Below, in pieces: positions 35,335 to 44,923 of a stretch of DNA of 64,000 nucleotides; the first letter of the stretch is position 1, and every line of letters begins with the position of its first letter. The position numbers and the translations under genes are program-made. The DNA lies in contig NZ_JAGKJI010000008.1 in assembly GCF_020329485.1 (NCBI RefSeq), positions 1-64,000 on the forward strand, written 5' to 3'. The notes beneath the pieces were generated by a model. It searched no databases and had not been told where the DNA came from. It saw nothing but the letters and a program-made list of their open reading frames with translations. The stretch comes from Bradyrhizobium cenepequi (lineage in GTDB: Bacteria > Pseudomonadota > Alphaproteobacteria > Rhizobiales > Xanthobacteraceae).

Positions 35335-36901
35335 ATGTCCGCCACATCCGCTTCGAACGTCCACGCTCACAACACCGATCTTGCGGTCGAAGCCGACAAG
35401 CTCCTCACCGCGCTCGGCGTCAGCCGCACCAGCTACACGGACGGCATGCTTGCCGTTCAAACGCCGATCACCGGAAAGACCATCGGGCGGGTCGAGGAAA
35501 TCAGCGTTGGCGACGCGACGGCCGTGATTGAAAGGGCCCACGCGGCATTTCTTGAATGGAGATTGGTGCCTGCGCCGAAGCGCGGCGAATTCGTGCGGCT
35601 CCTCGGCGAAGAGCTGCGCGTCAACAAGGAAGCGCTGGGCAGGCTCGTTTCGATCGAAGGCGGCAAGATCACGTCCGAAGGCCTCGGTGAGGTCCAGGAG
35701 ATGATCGACATCTGTGACTTCGCCGTCGGATTGTCGCGTCAGCTCTATGGTCTGACGATCGCAACCGAGCGCGGCGAACATCGGATGATGGAAAGCTGGC
35801 ATCCGCTCGGCGTCACCGGCATCATCTCCGCGTTCAATTTCCCCGTGGCGGTGTGGGGCATGGAACGCGGCTCTGGCGCTGGTTTGCGGCAATAGCATCG
35901 TCTGGAAGCCATCCGAGAAAACGCCGCTCACCGCGCTTGCGACCCAGGCGTTGTTTGACCGCGCGCTGGCGCGCTTCAAGCAGGAAGGTGGCATTGCACC
36001 GGAAGGGCTCGCAGCCGTATTGTTCGGCGGTCGCGATATCGGCGAAGCACTTGTTGACCACACGAAAGTCCCGCTGGTCTCGGCCACTGGCTCGACAGCG
36101 ATGGGCGATGCGGTCGGCCCGCGGCTCGCCAAGCGGTTCGCGCGCGCGATCCTCGAACTCGGCGGCAACAATGCGGCGATCGTCACAGCGACAGCCGACC
36201 TCGATCTGACACTGCGCGGTGTCGCTTTCGCCGCGATGGGGACCGCCGGCCAGCGCTGCACGACACTGCGCCGCCTCTTTGTCCACGAGAGCGTCTATGA
36301 TGGCTTTGTGCCGCGGCTGAAGCGCGCCTACGCATCGGTGACGGTCGGCAACCCCCTTGTTGGCGGCACGCTGGTTGGACCGTTGATCGATGGCGCGGCT
36401 TATCGCGCGATGCAAAGTGCCCTCGAGGCCGCAAAGGCTGCGGGAGGCCAGGTTCACGGCGGTGATCGCCTTGCCATCGAAGGGGCCGCTGACGCCTATT
36501 ATGTCCGTCCGGCCCTCGTCGAGATGATGGCACAGACCGGACCGGTCGAGCACGAGACCTTCGCGCCGATCCTCTACGTGATCAAATACAGCGATTTCGA
36601 TTCCGTGCTCGACCTGCACAACGCCGTTCGGCAGGGGCTCTCGTCTGCGATCTTCACCAATGATTTGCGTGAAGCCGAGACATTCCTGTCGGCGCGCGGC
36701 TCCGGTTGCGGAATTGCCAACGTCAATATCGGCCCGTCCGGCGCCGAGATCGGCGGGGCATTTGGCGGCGAAAAGCAAACCGGCGGCGGACGCGAGTCCG
36801 GATCCGACACGTGGAAGGCCTATATGCGTCGCGCGACGAACACCATCAACTATGGCCGCACGCTCCCGCTCGCCCAGGGCGTCAAATTCGACGTGGTGTA
36901 A
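35335..36901 (+). pseudogene. amaB: ALDH7-type aminoadipate-semialdehyde dehydrogenase (amaB-like), frameshifted
   Basis: The gene encodes an ALDH7/antiquitin-like enzyme that would oxidise 2-aminoadipate semialdehyde to 2-aminoadipate. The first part reads normally to WHPLGVTGIISAFNFPVAVWG. One extra A at 35860 then shifts the frame and gives a stop at 35893-35895. Without it the reading continues as WNAALALVCGNSIVWKPSEK to the end at 36901. The catalytic Glu (LELGGNNA) and Cys (AGQRCTT) are intact, so either the damage is recent or the base is a sequencing error. ATG at 35335. Fourteen bases before the aminotransferase. Confidence 0.85.
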
Positions 36902-36914
36902 GAGAGGACCAGGC

Positions 36915-38162
36915 GTGAACACTCCTGTGCAAGTGGGCTCTTCGCTGTTTCGGCCGTCGAGCCGTCTTTCGGCGATCGGCGTCTCGGAGATCCTGAAGAT
37001 CACCGGCCTTGCCACCGAGCTGAAGCGCCAGGGCAGGGGCGTGATCGTGCTTGGCACTGGCGAGCCCGATTTCGACACGCCCGATCACGTCAAGGACGCG
37101 GCGGCGCGCGCCATGCGGTCCGGCGCGACCAAGTATACGGCGCTCGACGGCACACCGGAGCTGAAGGTGGCGATCCGGGCGAAATTCAAGCGCGACAACG
37201 GCCTCGACTTCGCCCAGGACGAGATCACCGTTGCGGCCGGCGCGAAGCAAGTTCTGTTCAACGCCATGATGGCGACGCTCGACGCCGGCGACGAGGTCAT
37301 CATTCCGACGCCCTACTGGGTTACCTATGCCGATATTGTCCTGATCGCAGGCGGCAAGCCGGTGCTGATTCCCTGCCAGGACGCCAACGGCTTTCGTCTG
37401 AGCGCGGACGATCTTGCGCGGGCGATCACGCCGCGGACCCGTTGGGTGGTGCTGAACTCGCCATCCAATCCGTCCGGTGCGGCTTATTCGGAGGCCGCTT
37501 ACCGGCCCATCCGGGACGTGCTGATCGCGCACCCGCATGTCTGGCTGATGGTGGACGATATCTACGAGCATATCGTCTACGACAATTTCCGTTTCGCAAC
37601 GCCGGCTGCAATCGAGCCATCGCTGCAGGATCGCATCCTGACCGTCAACGGTGTCTCCAAGGCCTACGCCATGACGGGCTGGCGGATCGGTTATGCCGGC
37701 GGACCGAGCGCGCTCATTCGCGCCATGGCCGTCGTCCAGAGCCAATCGACATCGTGTCCGTCGTCGGTCAGCCAGGCCGCCGCCATCGCGGCGCTCAATG
37801 GCCCGATGGATATCGTGAAGGAGCGATGCCGCTCCTTTCAGGCGCGGCGCGATCTCGTCGTGGCGGCGCTGAACAATATCGACGGCATTAGCTGTCGCGT
37901 GGCGGAGGGAGCCTTCTACACCTTCGCCAGCTGTGCGGGACTGATCGGCCGCACCACACCCGACGGCCAGCGCATCAAGAGCGACACCGATTTCGCCGAA
38001 TATCTTCTGCGCAGTGCTGACGTTGCCGTCGTGCCGGGCTCGGCATTTGGGCTTGCGCCGTACTTCCGGATATCCTACGCCACGTCGGCCCTTGAACTTG
38101 AGGAGGCCTGTCGACGCATTGCCGACGCCACGGGCCGGTTGCAGCCGAGGGAGTTTACCTGA
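36915..38162 (+). CDS. Class I aminotransferase, candidate 2-aminoadipate transaminase
   Basis: A 415-residue aspartate-family aminotransferase with VAAGAKQVLFNAMMATL, NSPSNPSGAAY, the PLP Asp in WLMVDDIYEH, the Schiff-base Lys in NGVSKAYAMTGWRIGY and FRISYATS. In this operon, after an aminoadipate-semialdehyde dehydrogenase and before a pipecolate-oxidase-like gene, its likely job is 2-aminoadipate to 2-oxoadipate. That is from context, since the fold alone would also fit aspartate. GTG start at 36915. The stop overlaps the next start by one base (TGATG). Confidence 0.8.
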   Translation: MNTPVQVGSSLFRPSSRLSAIGVSEILKITGLATELKRQGRGVIVLGTGEPDFDTPDHVKDAAARAMRSGATKYTALDGTPELKVAIRAKFKRDNGLDFAQDEITVAAGAKQVLFNAMMATLDAGDEVIIPTPYWVTYADIVLIAGGKPVLIPCQDANGFRLSADDLARAITPRTRWVVLNSPSNPSGAAYSEAAYRPIRDVLIAHPHVWLMVDDIYEHIVYDNFRFATPAAIEPSLQDRILTVNGVSKAYAMTGWRIGYAGGPSALIRAMAVVQSQSTSCPSSVSQAAAIAALNGPMDIVKERCRSFQARRDLVVAALNNIDGISCRVAEGAFYTFASCAGLIGRTTPDGQRIKSDTDFAEYLLRSADVAVVPGSAFGLAPYFRISYATSALELEEACRRIADATGRLQPREFT

Positions 38163-39445
38163 TGCAGGGCGATCCGACATCGCACGGACTCTGGGAGCTG
38201 ACGGCTCCGCCTGCGCCTCAGATCGGTCCTCTGACCGGCGAGGTGGACGTCGATGTCGTCGTCATCGGTAGCGGATGTACCGGGCTTTCGTCCGCTCTCC
38301 ATCTCGCAGAAGGAGGGGCGCGCGTCACCGTGCTGGAGGCGTCTGAAATCGGCTTCGGTGGCTCGGGACGTAATGTCGGCCTCGTGAACGCCGGCATGTG
38401 GGTGATGCCGGACACGCTTGCGGCGACGCTGGGACCAACCTTTGGGGAGCGCCTGATCGAGCTGCTCGGCCATGGGCCGCAACGGGTGTTCGATCTGATC
38501 GAGAAGCACGGCATTGAATGCGAGCCGGAGCGCACGGGCACGCTGCATTGTGCGGTCGGGCGCAAGGGACTGGAAGAGATCGAGGCGCGTGCCGGACAAT
38601 GGCGGCGGCGTGGTGCCCCGGTCGAGGTTCTCGATGCCGAGGAGACGCGCCGGAAGATTGGCGGTGGCGACTACGCCGGTGCGCTGCTGGATAAACGCGC
38701 TGGCACAATTCAGCCGCTGGCCTATGTTCGTGGTTTGGCACGTGCCGCGCTCGCTGCGGGCGTGAAGATATTCACCCAGAGTGCTGTTCTCACCGCCAGC
38801 GACGGTGGTTCGCGCTGGAAGGTCGATACGGTAGCGGGATCGGTGCGCGCAGATTGGGTGATTGTTGCCACCGATGCCTACGCGCGAGGACCGTGGTCGC
38901 AGGTCCGGCAGGAGCAGATCCAACTGCCTTACTTCAACTTTGCGACCCAACCTCTGTCGGACAATTTGAGAGCACCGATCCTGCCCGAACGCCAGGGAGC
39001 CTGGGATACGAAGCAGGTGCTCAGTTCATTGCGCTTCGACCGTGCAGGTCGGCTCGTTTATGGCAGCGTCGGTGCTCTTGAGGGGAGCGGTGCAGCAGTG
39101 CACAGGGCGTGGGCGATCCGCTCGCTGGGCAAGCTGTTTCCTCAGCTCGCCGACATCGAATTCGAGGCCGGTTGGTTCGGGATGATCGGTCTGACCTCGG
39201 ACAATCTACCCCGCTTTCACAAGCTGGACCGCAACGTGTTTGGGTTCAGTGGATACAACGGCCGCGGAATTGCGCCAGGCACGGTGTTCGGCGGCCTGCT
39301 CGCGTCCTATGTGCTCGGGCACGTTGCGGACAAAGATCTCCCGCTTCCGCTCGCGGTGGTCGAGGAGCCGCGCTTCCGCGCCGCGCGGGAGTCGCTCTAT
39401 CGCACCGGGTCGCAGCTCGTTCATTTGACCGAAGCCCGGCTCTGA
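38162..39445 (+). CDS. amaA: FAD-dependent oxidoreductase, L-pipecolate oxidase (AmaA)-like
   Basis: A 427-residue DAO-family flavoprotein. The FAD motif VVVIGSGCTGLSSALHLAE starts near residue 31, followed by GFGGSGRNVGLVNAG, which is typical of the AmaA/PuuB/OrdL branch, and a C-terminal FSGYNGRGIAPGTVFGGLLA. AmaA oxidises pipecolate to piperideine-6-carboxylate, which opens to aminoadipate semialdehyde, the substrate of the gene two places upstream. A gamma-glutamylputrescine-oxidase-like role is the main alternative. Confidence 0.75.
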   Translation: MQGDPTSHGLWELTAPPAPQIGPLTGEVDVDVVVIGSGCTGLSSALHLAEGGARVTVLEASEIGFGGSGRNVGLVNAGMWVMPDTLAATLGPTFGERLIELLGHGPQRVFDLIEKHGIECEPERTGTLHCAVGRKGLEEIEARAGQWRRRGAPVEVLDAEETRRKIGGGDYAGALLDKRAGTIQPLAYVRGLARAALAAGVKIFTQSAVLTASDGGSRWKVDTVAGSVRADWVIVATDAYARGPWSQVRQEQIQLPYFNFATQPLSDNLRAPILPERQGAWDTKQVLSSLRFDRAGRLVYGSVGALEGSGAAVHRAWAIRSLGKLFPQLADIEFEAGWFGMIGLTSDNLPRFHKLDRNVFGFSGYNGRGIAPGTVFGGLLASYVLGHVADKDLPLPLAVVEEPRFRAARESLYRTGSQLVHLTEARL

Positions 39446-40018
39446 TCCGTCGGCCGTCGTAGTCAGCGAGCTCCACGCAACGCGCGTGCGTCGTTCCCGC
39501 GGGCTTCCTTGCTCTCGTCAGATCACGATGATGTCTCATGGCCGGCCTCCGGACCGGGAAAAGTTCTGTGCCGCTCCTGCGCGCGCCGCCGTCGAGATCG
39601 CGCGGGTCGGGGCGGAGAAACGGCCTTCAAGTCGAACAAAGAAACCGACAGGGAGGGCTAACCCGGCGGCCATATCCATGGCATGAAACCTGCCGGTGTA
39701 GCCGTCCACGGCTTCCGGCTCCGCCTCCGCAATTCAACAACGAAGGCGACAGATCACGAGCTACAAAAACACGACAACTTCACGCGCTATGGACAGCCTG
39801 CGAACGCCGATCGCTTCGACCGCCGCGGCCGGTTCAGCGTCAACGATATCGGGGTCGATCTGCTCGACGGGCGCGCACGGTTCTACATCTGCGCGTCCGA
39901 CGCCATGAGCCGTTCGTAACGCTCCCCCGCTACGGGCCGCCACTTTCCTGCGCCAACCTACGATTTTTTGCGATTTCGCGCACTCGAAGATAGCGCTTAG
40001 TCGCCTCGAGGTCAGCCG
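39446..40018. other. Spacer with a possible oxidoreductase fragment
   Basis: No intact gene. Around 39790-39919 the plus strand reads FDRRGRFSVNDIGVDLLDG and ARFYICASDAMSRS, which resembles the C-terminal NAD-binding part of MOSC/ferredoxin-reductase hybrids (FDxxGRL..., FYxCGPxAFM). The key CGP is lost. Probably a relic. Confidence 0.3.
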
Positions 40019-40330
40019 TTGGAGGTCAGGCTTGCGGGGCTCTCGCAATCCGAGGTCGCCGAGGTGGGCGGCGTATCAGTCCCCACCTTGAAACGAGCGG
40101 AAGCCGGTGGCCCTATCAAGGTCGCAAATGACACGATCGAAGTTATAGTTGCCGCCCTTGAGAAGGCCGGCGTCGGGTTCATCCCGGAGAATTGTGGCGG
40201 AGCCGGCATGAGGATGAGAGGCGAACGAAGAAATAGAAATAATGTCGCAATGCAAGCCCGTGAATTAGCCGCAACTCGAACCTACATGAACGAGGTGTAT
40301 CGTCTTCCCTTCGATGGAGTTCCAGATTGA
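40019..40330 (+). CDS. XRE-type regulator, N-terminally shortened
   Basis: A 103-residue frame with a partial HTH_XRE domain: LSQSEVAEVGGVSVPTLKRAEAGG, then IEVIVAALEKAGVGFIPENCGG. Rhizobial proteins of this type begin with a further ~12 residues (MTxxQxRAARALL...) that are not in frame here, so the first helix is cut. A TTG at 40019 is the only start. The tail after residue 68 is unlike the family. It overlaps the GreA-like gene by four bases. DNA-binding ability is doubtful. Confidence 0.5.
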   Translation: MEVRLAGLSQSEVAEVGGVSVPTLKRAEAGGPIKVANDTIEVIVAALEKAGVGFIPENCGGAGMRMRGERRNRNNVAMQARELAATRTYMNEVYRLPFDGVPD

Positions 40331-40809
40331 GCGTAGCGTTTACCAAGGAAGAGAGCGCCGAAACCGCGTCCGAGACGCTGTTACCGAATCGTCCAATTTC
40401 GTCTCACCACAACTTGGTGACTGAAGCAGGATTGAAGGCCCTGGAGCTTCAGCTCCGGGAGGCGCGAGAGGCCTACGAGGCCGCACAGCGGATTGAAGAT
40501 GTCAATGAAAAGCGGCGGCAGGCGGCAATCCCCTTGCGTGATATCCGCTATTTCGTGGAAAGGCTCCGCACGGCTCAGGTGGTTGCTGATCCGGCGTCAA
40601 CTGACACAGTGGCCTTTGGAAGCACCGTGACTTTCAAACGTGCTGATGGGCGTGTGCAAAAATATCGCGTCGTGGGAGAGGATGAAGCGGATGCCAGAGC
40701 CGGCTCGATTTCCTTTGTGTCTCCGGTAGCGAAGTCTCTGATGGGGAAAGCCGTGGGAGATGTCGTCGGTTCCGGTAGTCAAGAACTTGAGATTGTCGCC
40801 ATAGCTTGA
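40327..40809 (+). CDS. GreA/GreB-family transcription elongation factor-like protein
   Basis: A 160-residue protein with the GreA layout: an N-terminal coiled coil (LVTEAGLKALELQLREAREA to about residue 90) and a C-terminal FKBP-like domain (VAFGSTVTFKRADG, then VSPVAKSLMGKAVGDVVG). Gre factors rescue backtracked RNA polymerase. The coiled-coil tip residues differ from canonical GreA (DVNEKRRQAA), so it belongs to the rhizobial accessory GreA-like group. The TTG at 40327, seven bases after GGAG, is taken as start. Confidence 0.75.
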   Translation: MSVAFTKEESAETASETLLPNRPISSHHNLVTEAGLKALELQLREAREAYEAAQRIEDVNEKRRQAAIPLRDIRYFVERLRTAQVVADPASTDTVAFGSTVTFKRADGRVQKYRVVGEDEADARAGSISFVSPVAKSLMGKAVGDVVGSGSQELEIVAIA

Positions 40810-41185
40810 GCGGTGGACCTCCGCCGCGGCCAAGTGAGACGCGGTGTTCTGTTGCCCCTATTTCATCTCATCTCCGTAATCGACCGCCAGGAGCAAAACG
40901 GACTGACCTTAGGGAAAGCCCGTCCAAGGCAATTGAAGCGGCCGCACACCATCTGTCTGCGAGATAGCGAGCCGCCTACAATAGTGCCGTATCTTTGTCG
41001 CTGAGTGTCGGTGTTGATCAGGTTTGTCTGCTTTCGCGCTCTGAGCTTGAGATCTTCTCTGGCGGAGCGGGCAGTATTTTTGGAACGTCGGTAGGACCGC
41101 GGGCTATCCTCGATGCGTCAGGGCTTGTCGGGCCTCGATTTGTCCGAGCGCGCGCGACAAAATCGCTTGAAAACCCGCTAGGTGT
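40810..41185. other. Intergenic region, nothing recognised
   Basis: Short frames only. No motif, promoter of the -24/-12 type or repeat was found. Confidence 0.5.
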
Positions 41186-42200
41186 TTAGTCCCGCCATTT
41201 GGCAAAGCGCCCTGATTCGGGCCGCAGGTAGGGAATGCCTTCGGCAATGTTGCGGGCGTCGGTCGCCCGCATGCGCAGTAACGATTGCAGCGGAGTAGCC
41301 GATAGCCCAGGCATCGGCTCGTCCGAGATGACCTGCCCAGCCAGGCTGGTAAGAAGAGCCTGGTAATGCGGCTCCGCGACGGCTCGCGTGACTTGCCGGC
41401 TCGCCAGCCAACGCAAAAGACGAACGAGCGCCACGATTTCGAGCGCGCCGGGTCGTCGGCGGCATGAAAACGTCACAAGCGCCAAGGCGACCAGCTCGGC
41501 CGTCGGGAACCGACCAAGCGTCCGTTCAAGCGTTGTCTTCAGAGACTTGGCCGCTTCATCGTCGGGTCGCGTACGCGCGACGTGGCTGGCAAGCGCGAGG
41601 GCTTCATCAAACCGGCCGACAAGCTGCAGGACGCGCGCCAGAGCAAGCGCGGCGGAAGGATCCGATTTGCGCGTGCGTACGAACTGCGTGAGCTCTGCAA
41701 TGCCCCGATCCACCTCACCATTGGCAATCCTAACGCGGGCCAGGATTTCGCGCGCGCCAAGATGCGCTGGCGCATAGGCGAGCAGATTGTTGCAGCTGGC
41801 CTCCGCTTCCGGCCAGAGTCCGTCCCGCGCCACGGCAACGGGCCAGATGCAAGAGCCTCTGCTGTGTCGAGCGGGGCGCGCAGATGCGCGCGTTCCGCAA
41901 GGTCGAGCGCCTCGTCGAAGCGGCCGAGCAATTCGTCGGCGATGCCCAAGATCAGTGACGAGGCCAGCGTGCTCGGGATAGACGGTCGCCGGTTCCGCCA
42001 GCATCTCGAACGCAAACTCGGTCCGTCGCCGCGCGAGCGCCAGTGTGGCCTTTTGCATTGAGCGTATCCGGATCGTTCGCTCCGACACTGATATCATTCA
42101 GCACCGCCTCCGCCTTATCTAGACGGCTGGCGGCAAGGAACTTCTGCGCCGTTCTCAAACGGTCTTGCCAGGTCGGAGCTGGAATGCCAGTGGTCAGCAT
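41186..42200 (-). pseudogene. Decayed copy of the TPR-glycosyltransferase-like gene at 57514
   Basis: On the minus strand two frames reproduce the protein encoded at 57514-59289: MLTTGIPAP...DRLRTAQKF from 42200, then RTEFAFEMLAEPATVYPEH, LLAYAPAHLGAREILARV, VGRFDEALALASHVART and ATPLQSLLRM. At least one frameshift occurs near 42050 and another near 41950. About 150 residues of the TPR region are deleted, and the last ~165 residues (the glycosyltransferase-like domain) are absent after KWRD. Confidence 0.8.
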
Positions 42201-42205
42201 GCGCG

Positions 42206-42862
42206 CTAAGCGACCGTCACACGCTTGCCGTCGAGGCGGAGATCCTCGCTGACGGCGATGACCTTGCTGTGGGCCGTCTCGGAGGCAATGCCGGTGACCT
42301 TAATCGCCTGGGTTTCGGTCTGCAGTGAGTCGATACGGTCGATGATGGCGATACGGTCTACCGCCTTTACCGTAAGCAACTCGGCGCTTGCTTCCTGGAT
42401 CCGCGCCGAGCTGCGGAAACGCTCCGCGATCAAACTGTAAAGCTTGCCGATCCAGGTGGCCTTGTCTGCGAGCACGGCAAGCAGTTTAGCCTGCAGATCG
42501 ATAGTGTCTGCGCGCAAGGACATGCGCCGGCGCCCGGCGATAACGATGGTTTCGCCCTCGATCGACATATTGCCACCTCCGGGTAAAGCGACCTTGCCCC
42601 AACTGGCAGCCGTCCGCTCGAGCACGGCCAGGACGAAGGCTTGCCCCGCATCGCTGAAGAGCAACACGAGGTCCTGTGGAATCGGCCGAACGAGACAGCC
42701 GACAGCCACCGCCGCCGTGTGACGAGTGCCGGCGACTTCGACCTCTGCCGCCGCGCCATTTTCGTCGACTGCCGCGACACGGGCGGTGTGATGCCCAGCG
42801 TCAAGCAGGCGCTCGGTTGTCGCCAAGAGGTCAGCGTTTGTGGCACGGAAGGTCATTGTCAT
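42206..42862 (-). CDS. DUF3540 family T6SS accessory protein, second copy
   Basis: A 218-residue protein closely related to the DUF3540 gene at 59295-59957. It is still fully open although its neighbours on both sides are decayed. Family marks: VGCLVRPIPQDLVLLFSD, QAFVLAVLER, the LQAKLLAVLADKATWIGKLY helix and RIAIIDRIDSLQTE. DUF3540 proteins occur in T6SS clusters with DUF4150 PAAR-like and pentapeptide proteins and are thought to help load cargo. The exact role is unknown. ATG at 42862. Confidence 0.75.
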   Translation of the reverse strand: MTMTFRATNADLLATTERLLDAGHHTARVAAVDENGAAAEVEVAGTRHTAAVAVGCLVRPIPQDLVLLFSDAGQAFVLAVLERTAASWGKVALPGGGNMSIEGETIVIAGRRRMSLRADTIDLQAKLLAVLADKATWIGKLYSLIAERFRSSARIQEASAELLTVKAVDRIAIIDRIDSLQTETQAIKVTGIASETAHSKVIAVSEDLRLDGKRVTVA

Positions 42863-42879
42863 CTTCGTACTCCAGCCGT

Positions 42880-43105
42880 CTACAGGCACAGCACCGCACG
42901 CCAGTTTTCTGCCTTATACCGGCCAGTGGCGGTCTCAAGCTCACGTACTTTAGTCACAGCCCGGAGCTGATCGGCGCTTAATTGGCCGGTTTCCACTTGT
43001 GCATCTGCCACTTGCACGCTCGTCTCGCACCACGTTCCATCGAACTTGAGGCTTTTCACGTCGGCATCGTCCACCACCTTCCACTTCGCAACCCCTATTA
43101 TCCAG
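42880..43105 (-). pseudogene. C-terminal fragment of the 338-residue T6SS accessory protein
   Basis: About 70 minus-strand codons (KWKVVDDADVKSLKFDGTWC to RAVLCL) match the end of the protein at 59978-60994 (KWVGLDGTRCKKKVMVAESE to DQVLYM). The rest is missing. With the two preceding entries it makes a partial, decayed copy of the 57.5-61 kb operon. Confidence 0.6.
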
Positions 43106-44015
43106 CATTGACCGAGTTGCGAATTGACAGGCTTTTTGATCGAGGCTAGCAAATTCCGTTCCACCGGCTGCCGCGACAATTGCGCGAAACGACGTCTTTT
43201 CGCGCGCAAACAACCGCTGGTCCTGGTCCGATTTTCTGACAGCCGCACAACGCCTGTCGGGTTCAAAACGAAGACCGCCGTTTGCGAACACGGGGGCACA
43301 ATAGTTTCGAGCACAGCTTCCTCTGGCGACCCCGCCGGGCCCAGATTTCCGTCGCGGTGCTTGGCGCCTGTCTCTATCTCCGCGCCAACCGCAACAAGCA
43401 CTCCGCCAGGGAGAGGCTGACTAGGGTCAGAACTCATCAATTTCTCCGCACTGACAATATGATCCTGCTTCGCTTTTGGAAGCAGCTGGGATCGTGCGAA
43501 AGAATCTATTTGGCTGAACGACGTACGTTGTTCGATTTCTGGCAGCGGGACGACGCCTGTCGGGCTCCAGACACCGGCTGTCGTCTCCCGCCTGCGAATT
43601 GTTTCAAGTGTAATCAGCCGCTTAAACGGGGCGGATGCCGTTGGTGCGGCAATTTTTCGCTCATAGGAGGAAGACGCGGCTGCTTACTTCGTTGCTGTCC
43701 CCGGAAAGCGCGAATGCGAGCACCTGCCCGTACCGTTTTGCGGGACCCCTGAGCGAGCGCAATCGCCAAAAACGTACCGCCGGTCCAAGCGGCAATCAAG
43801 GGGCCCAACGATCGGCGGCAGGCGATTCAAGCTGGGCGCGTGTCGCGCATGATGCGGCGGCGGCAGCCGCCGGTGACGTGAGACCCCAGCGTGATTTTGC
43901 TAGCGTCTCGAGTCACAACTTCGCAATCTTAGATTCGCTTCAGGTTCGCGTGACTGTGCCAGGGGTGGAGGCAAATAGCGACGGAGCATCTAATGGCGGT
44001 CTAGCAATTTGCCCC
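43106..44015. other. Decayed promoter module, no gene
   Basis: The stretch 43110-43270 is related to 55360-55500. A near NifA site (TGT-N10-ACG) is at 43254-43269 and a perfect one at 43558-43573. Where the related module at 32741 has a -24/-12 promoter, here 43642-43657 reads TGGTGCG-GCAA-TTTTT, with the -12 GC lost. No gene follows. Confidence 0.5.
43558..43573 (+). promoter_or_regulatory. Orphan NifA-type site TGT-N10-ACA
   Basis: Perfect spacing and half sites, in the same setting as the effector-gene module at 32669. The paired -12 box is destroyed and no intact gene lies downstream. Confidence 0.5.
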
Positions 44016-44135
44016 CTGACAGTGAGCGATGATGAGCGCGCCGAACTGAAGTCGCTGAGGATGCGGCGGAAGACGGCGCCCGCGCTGGCTCTAAGAGCCC
44101 GGATCGTGCTGACCTGCGCGGCAGGTGCTCAGACA
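44016..44135 (+). mobile_element. IS630-family transposase N-terminal fragment
   Basis: LTVSDDERAELKSLRMRRKT followed by ALALRARIVLTCAAG matches the first ~40 residues of IS630-type transposases. Similarity then stops, and the DDE domain is absent. Confidence 0.6.
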
Positions 44136-44299
44136 TTTCAAGTTGAACGAGCAGGCAATGGGTTCGAGAACTGCTCTGGATTGGGCCACTCGTTCACGTC
44201 CGCCAACGCGGTCGCCTGTATCAACCACGCGCGCTTGATGAGTGGCAGCAGCGCCTCTTAAAGGAAGAGATCATAGCAATCGCAGTGTGCCTCAATGCT

Positions 44300-44612
44300 G
44301 TGTACGACGACGCGAGCTCGATCCGGCATACGCTCCACGAGGTGGCGCGCGGCTGCTTCGCCGGCGCTGGTTAAACTATCGAGGACGCGGATGAGTTCTA
44401 CGCGGGTATCTGCTTTTGCGATGTTCGATCTCTACAACCCGGGCGAGTTCATCACAAGTTCGTTGTCATCGACGCAGAGGGCGAGAACCCGATTGTACCG
44501 GGTCGACAAACGTCAGCGGGAGCACGACGACGAAAACTTACTGGAGATCTCGAAGTGCCCGCGCATCGCAGGCATCTGCATGGCCGAGTTCCTGCGCCTG
44601 TACGAACATTAG
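44300..44612 (+). pseudogene. Phospholipase D-like protein, C-terminal remnant
   Basis: Two overlapping plus-strand frames give HHKFVVIDAEGENPIV (an HKD-type motif with His-x-Lys) and NLLEISKCPRIAGICMAEFL followed by RLYEH, as at the end of PLD-family proteins. A frameshift separates them and the first HKD motif is missing, so it is a relic. Confidence 0.5.
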
Positions 44613-44923
44613 CGGGTGCGCGTTAAATAAGACATCAAGACATTCAAGCTCACGCCTGGCTCTGCAGTCGCAAGGTCCTTCAAGCCGGGCGCTCCTTTAG
44701 GCCAAGGCGCGGTCTTGAGCAGCTGTCGGGGCTGCCTCCAATCAGAAGATGATGCGTTAGCAGGAACCCTTGCGCTTGCAGCTGCCGCGAGTGAGTCAAC
44801 GCATGACATCAGCCCAAAGAACCCTTCGATGTCCTGCCATTTGCGACAACTGCGGTCGTAACTGTCGCTCCGACTTGAACTGCCCAACGCCCCATATCCA
44901 GCAATCTTGAAGGCGTGCGTTGT
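44613..44923. other. Intergenic, nothing recognised
   Basis: No motif or repeat could be supported here. Confidence 0.4.

Noticed and set aside
35834..38180. Two long minus-strand frames opposite the ALDH and aminotransferase genes
   Set aside because: Composition is that of the reverse strand of GC-rich coding DNA, and the plus-strand products are clear.
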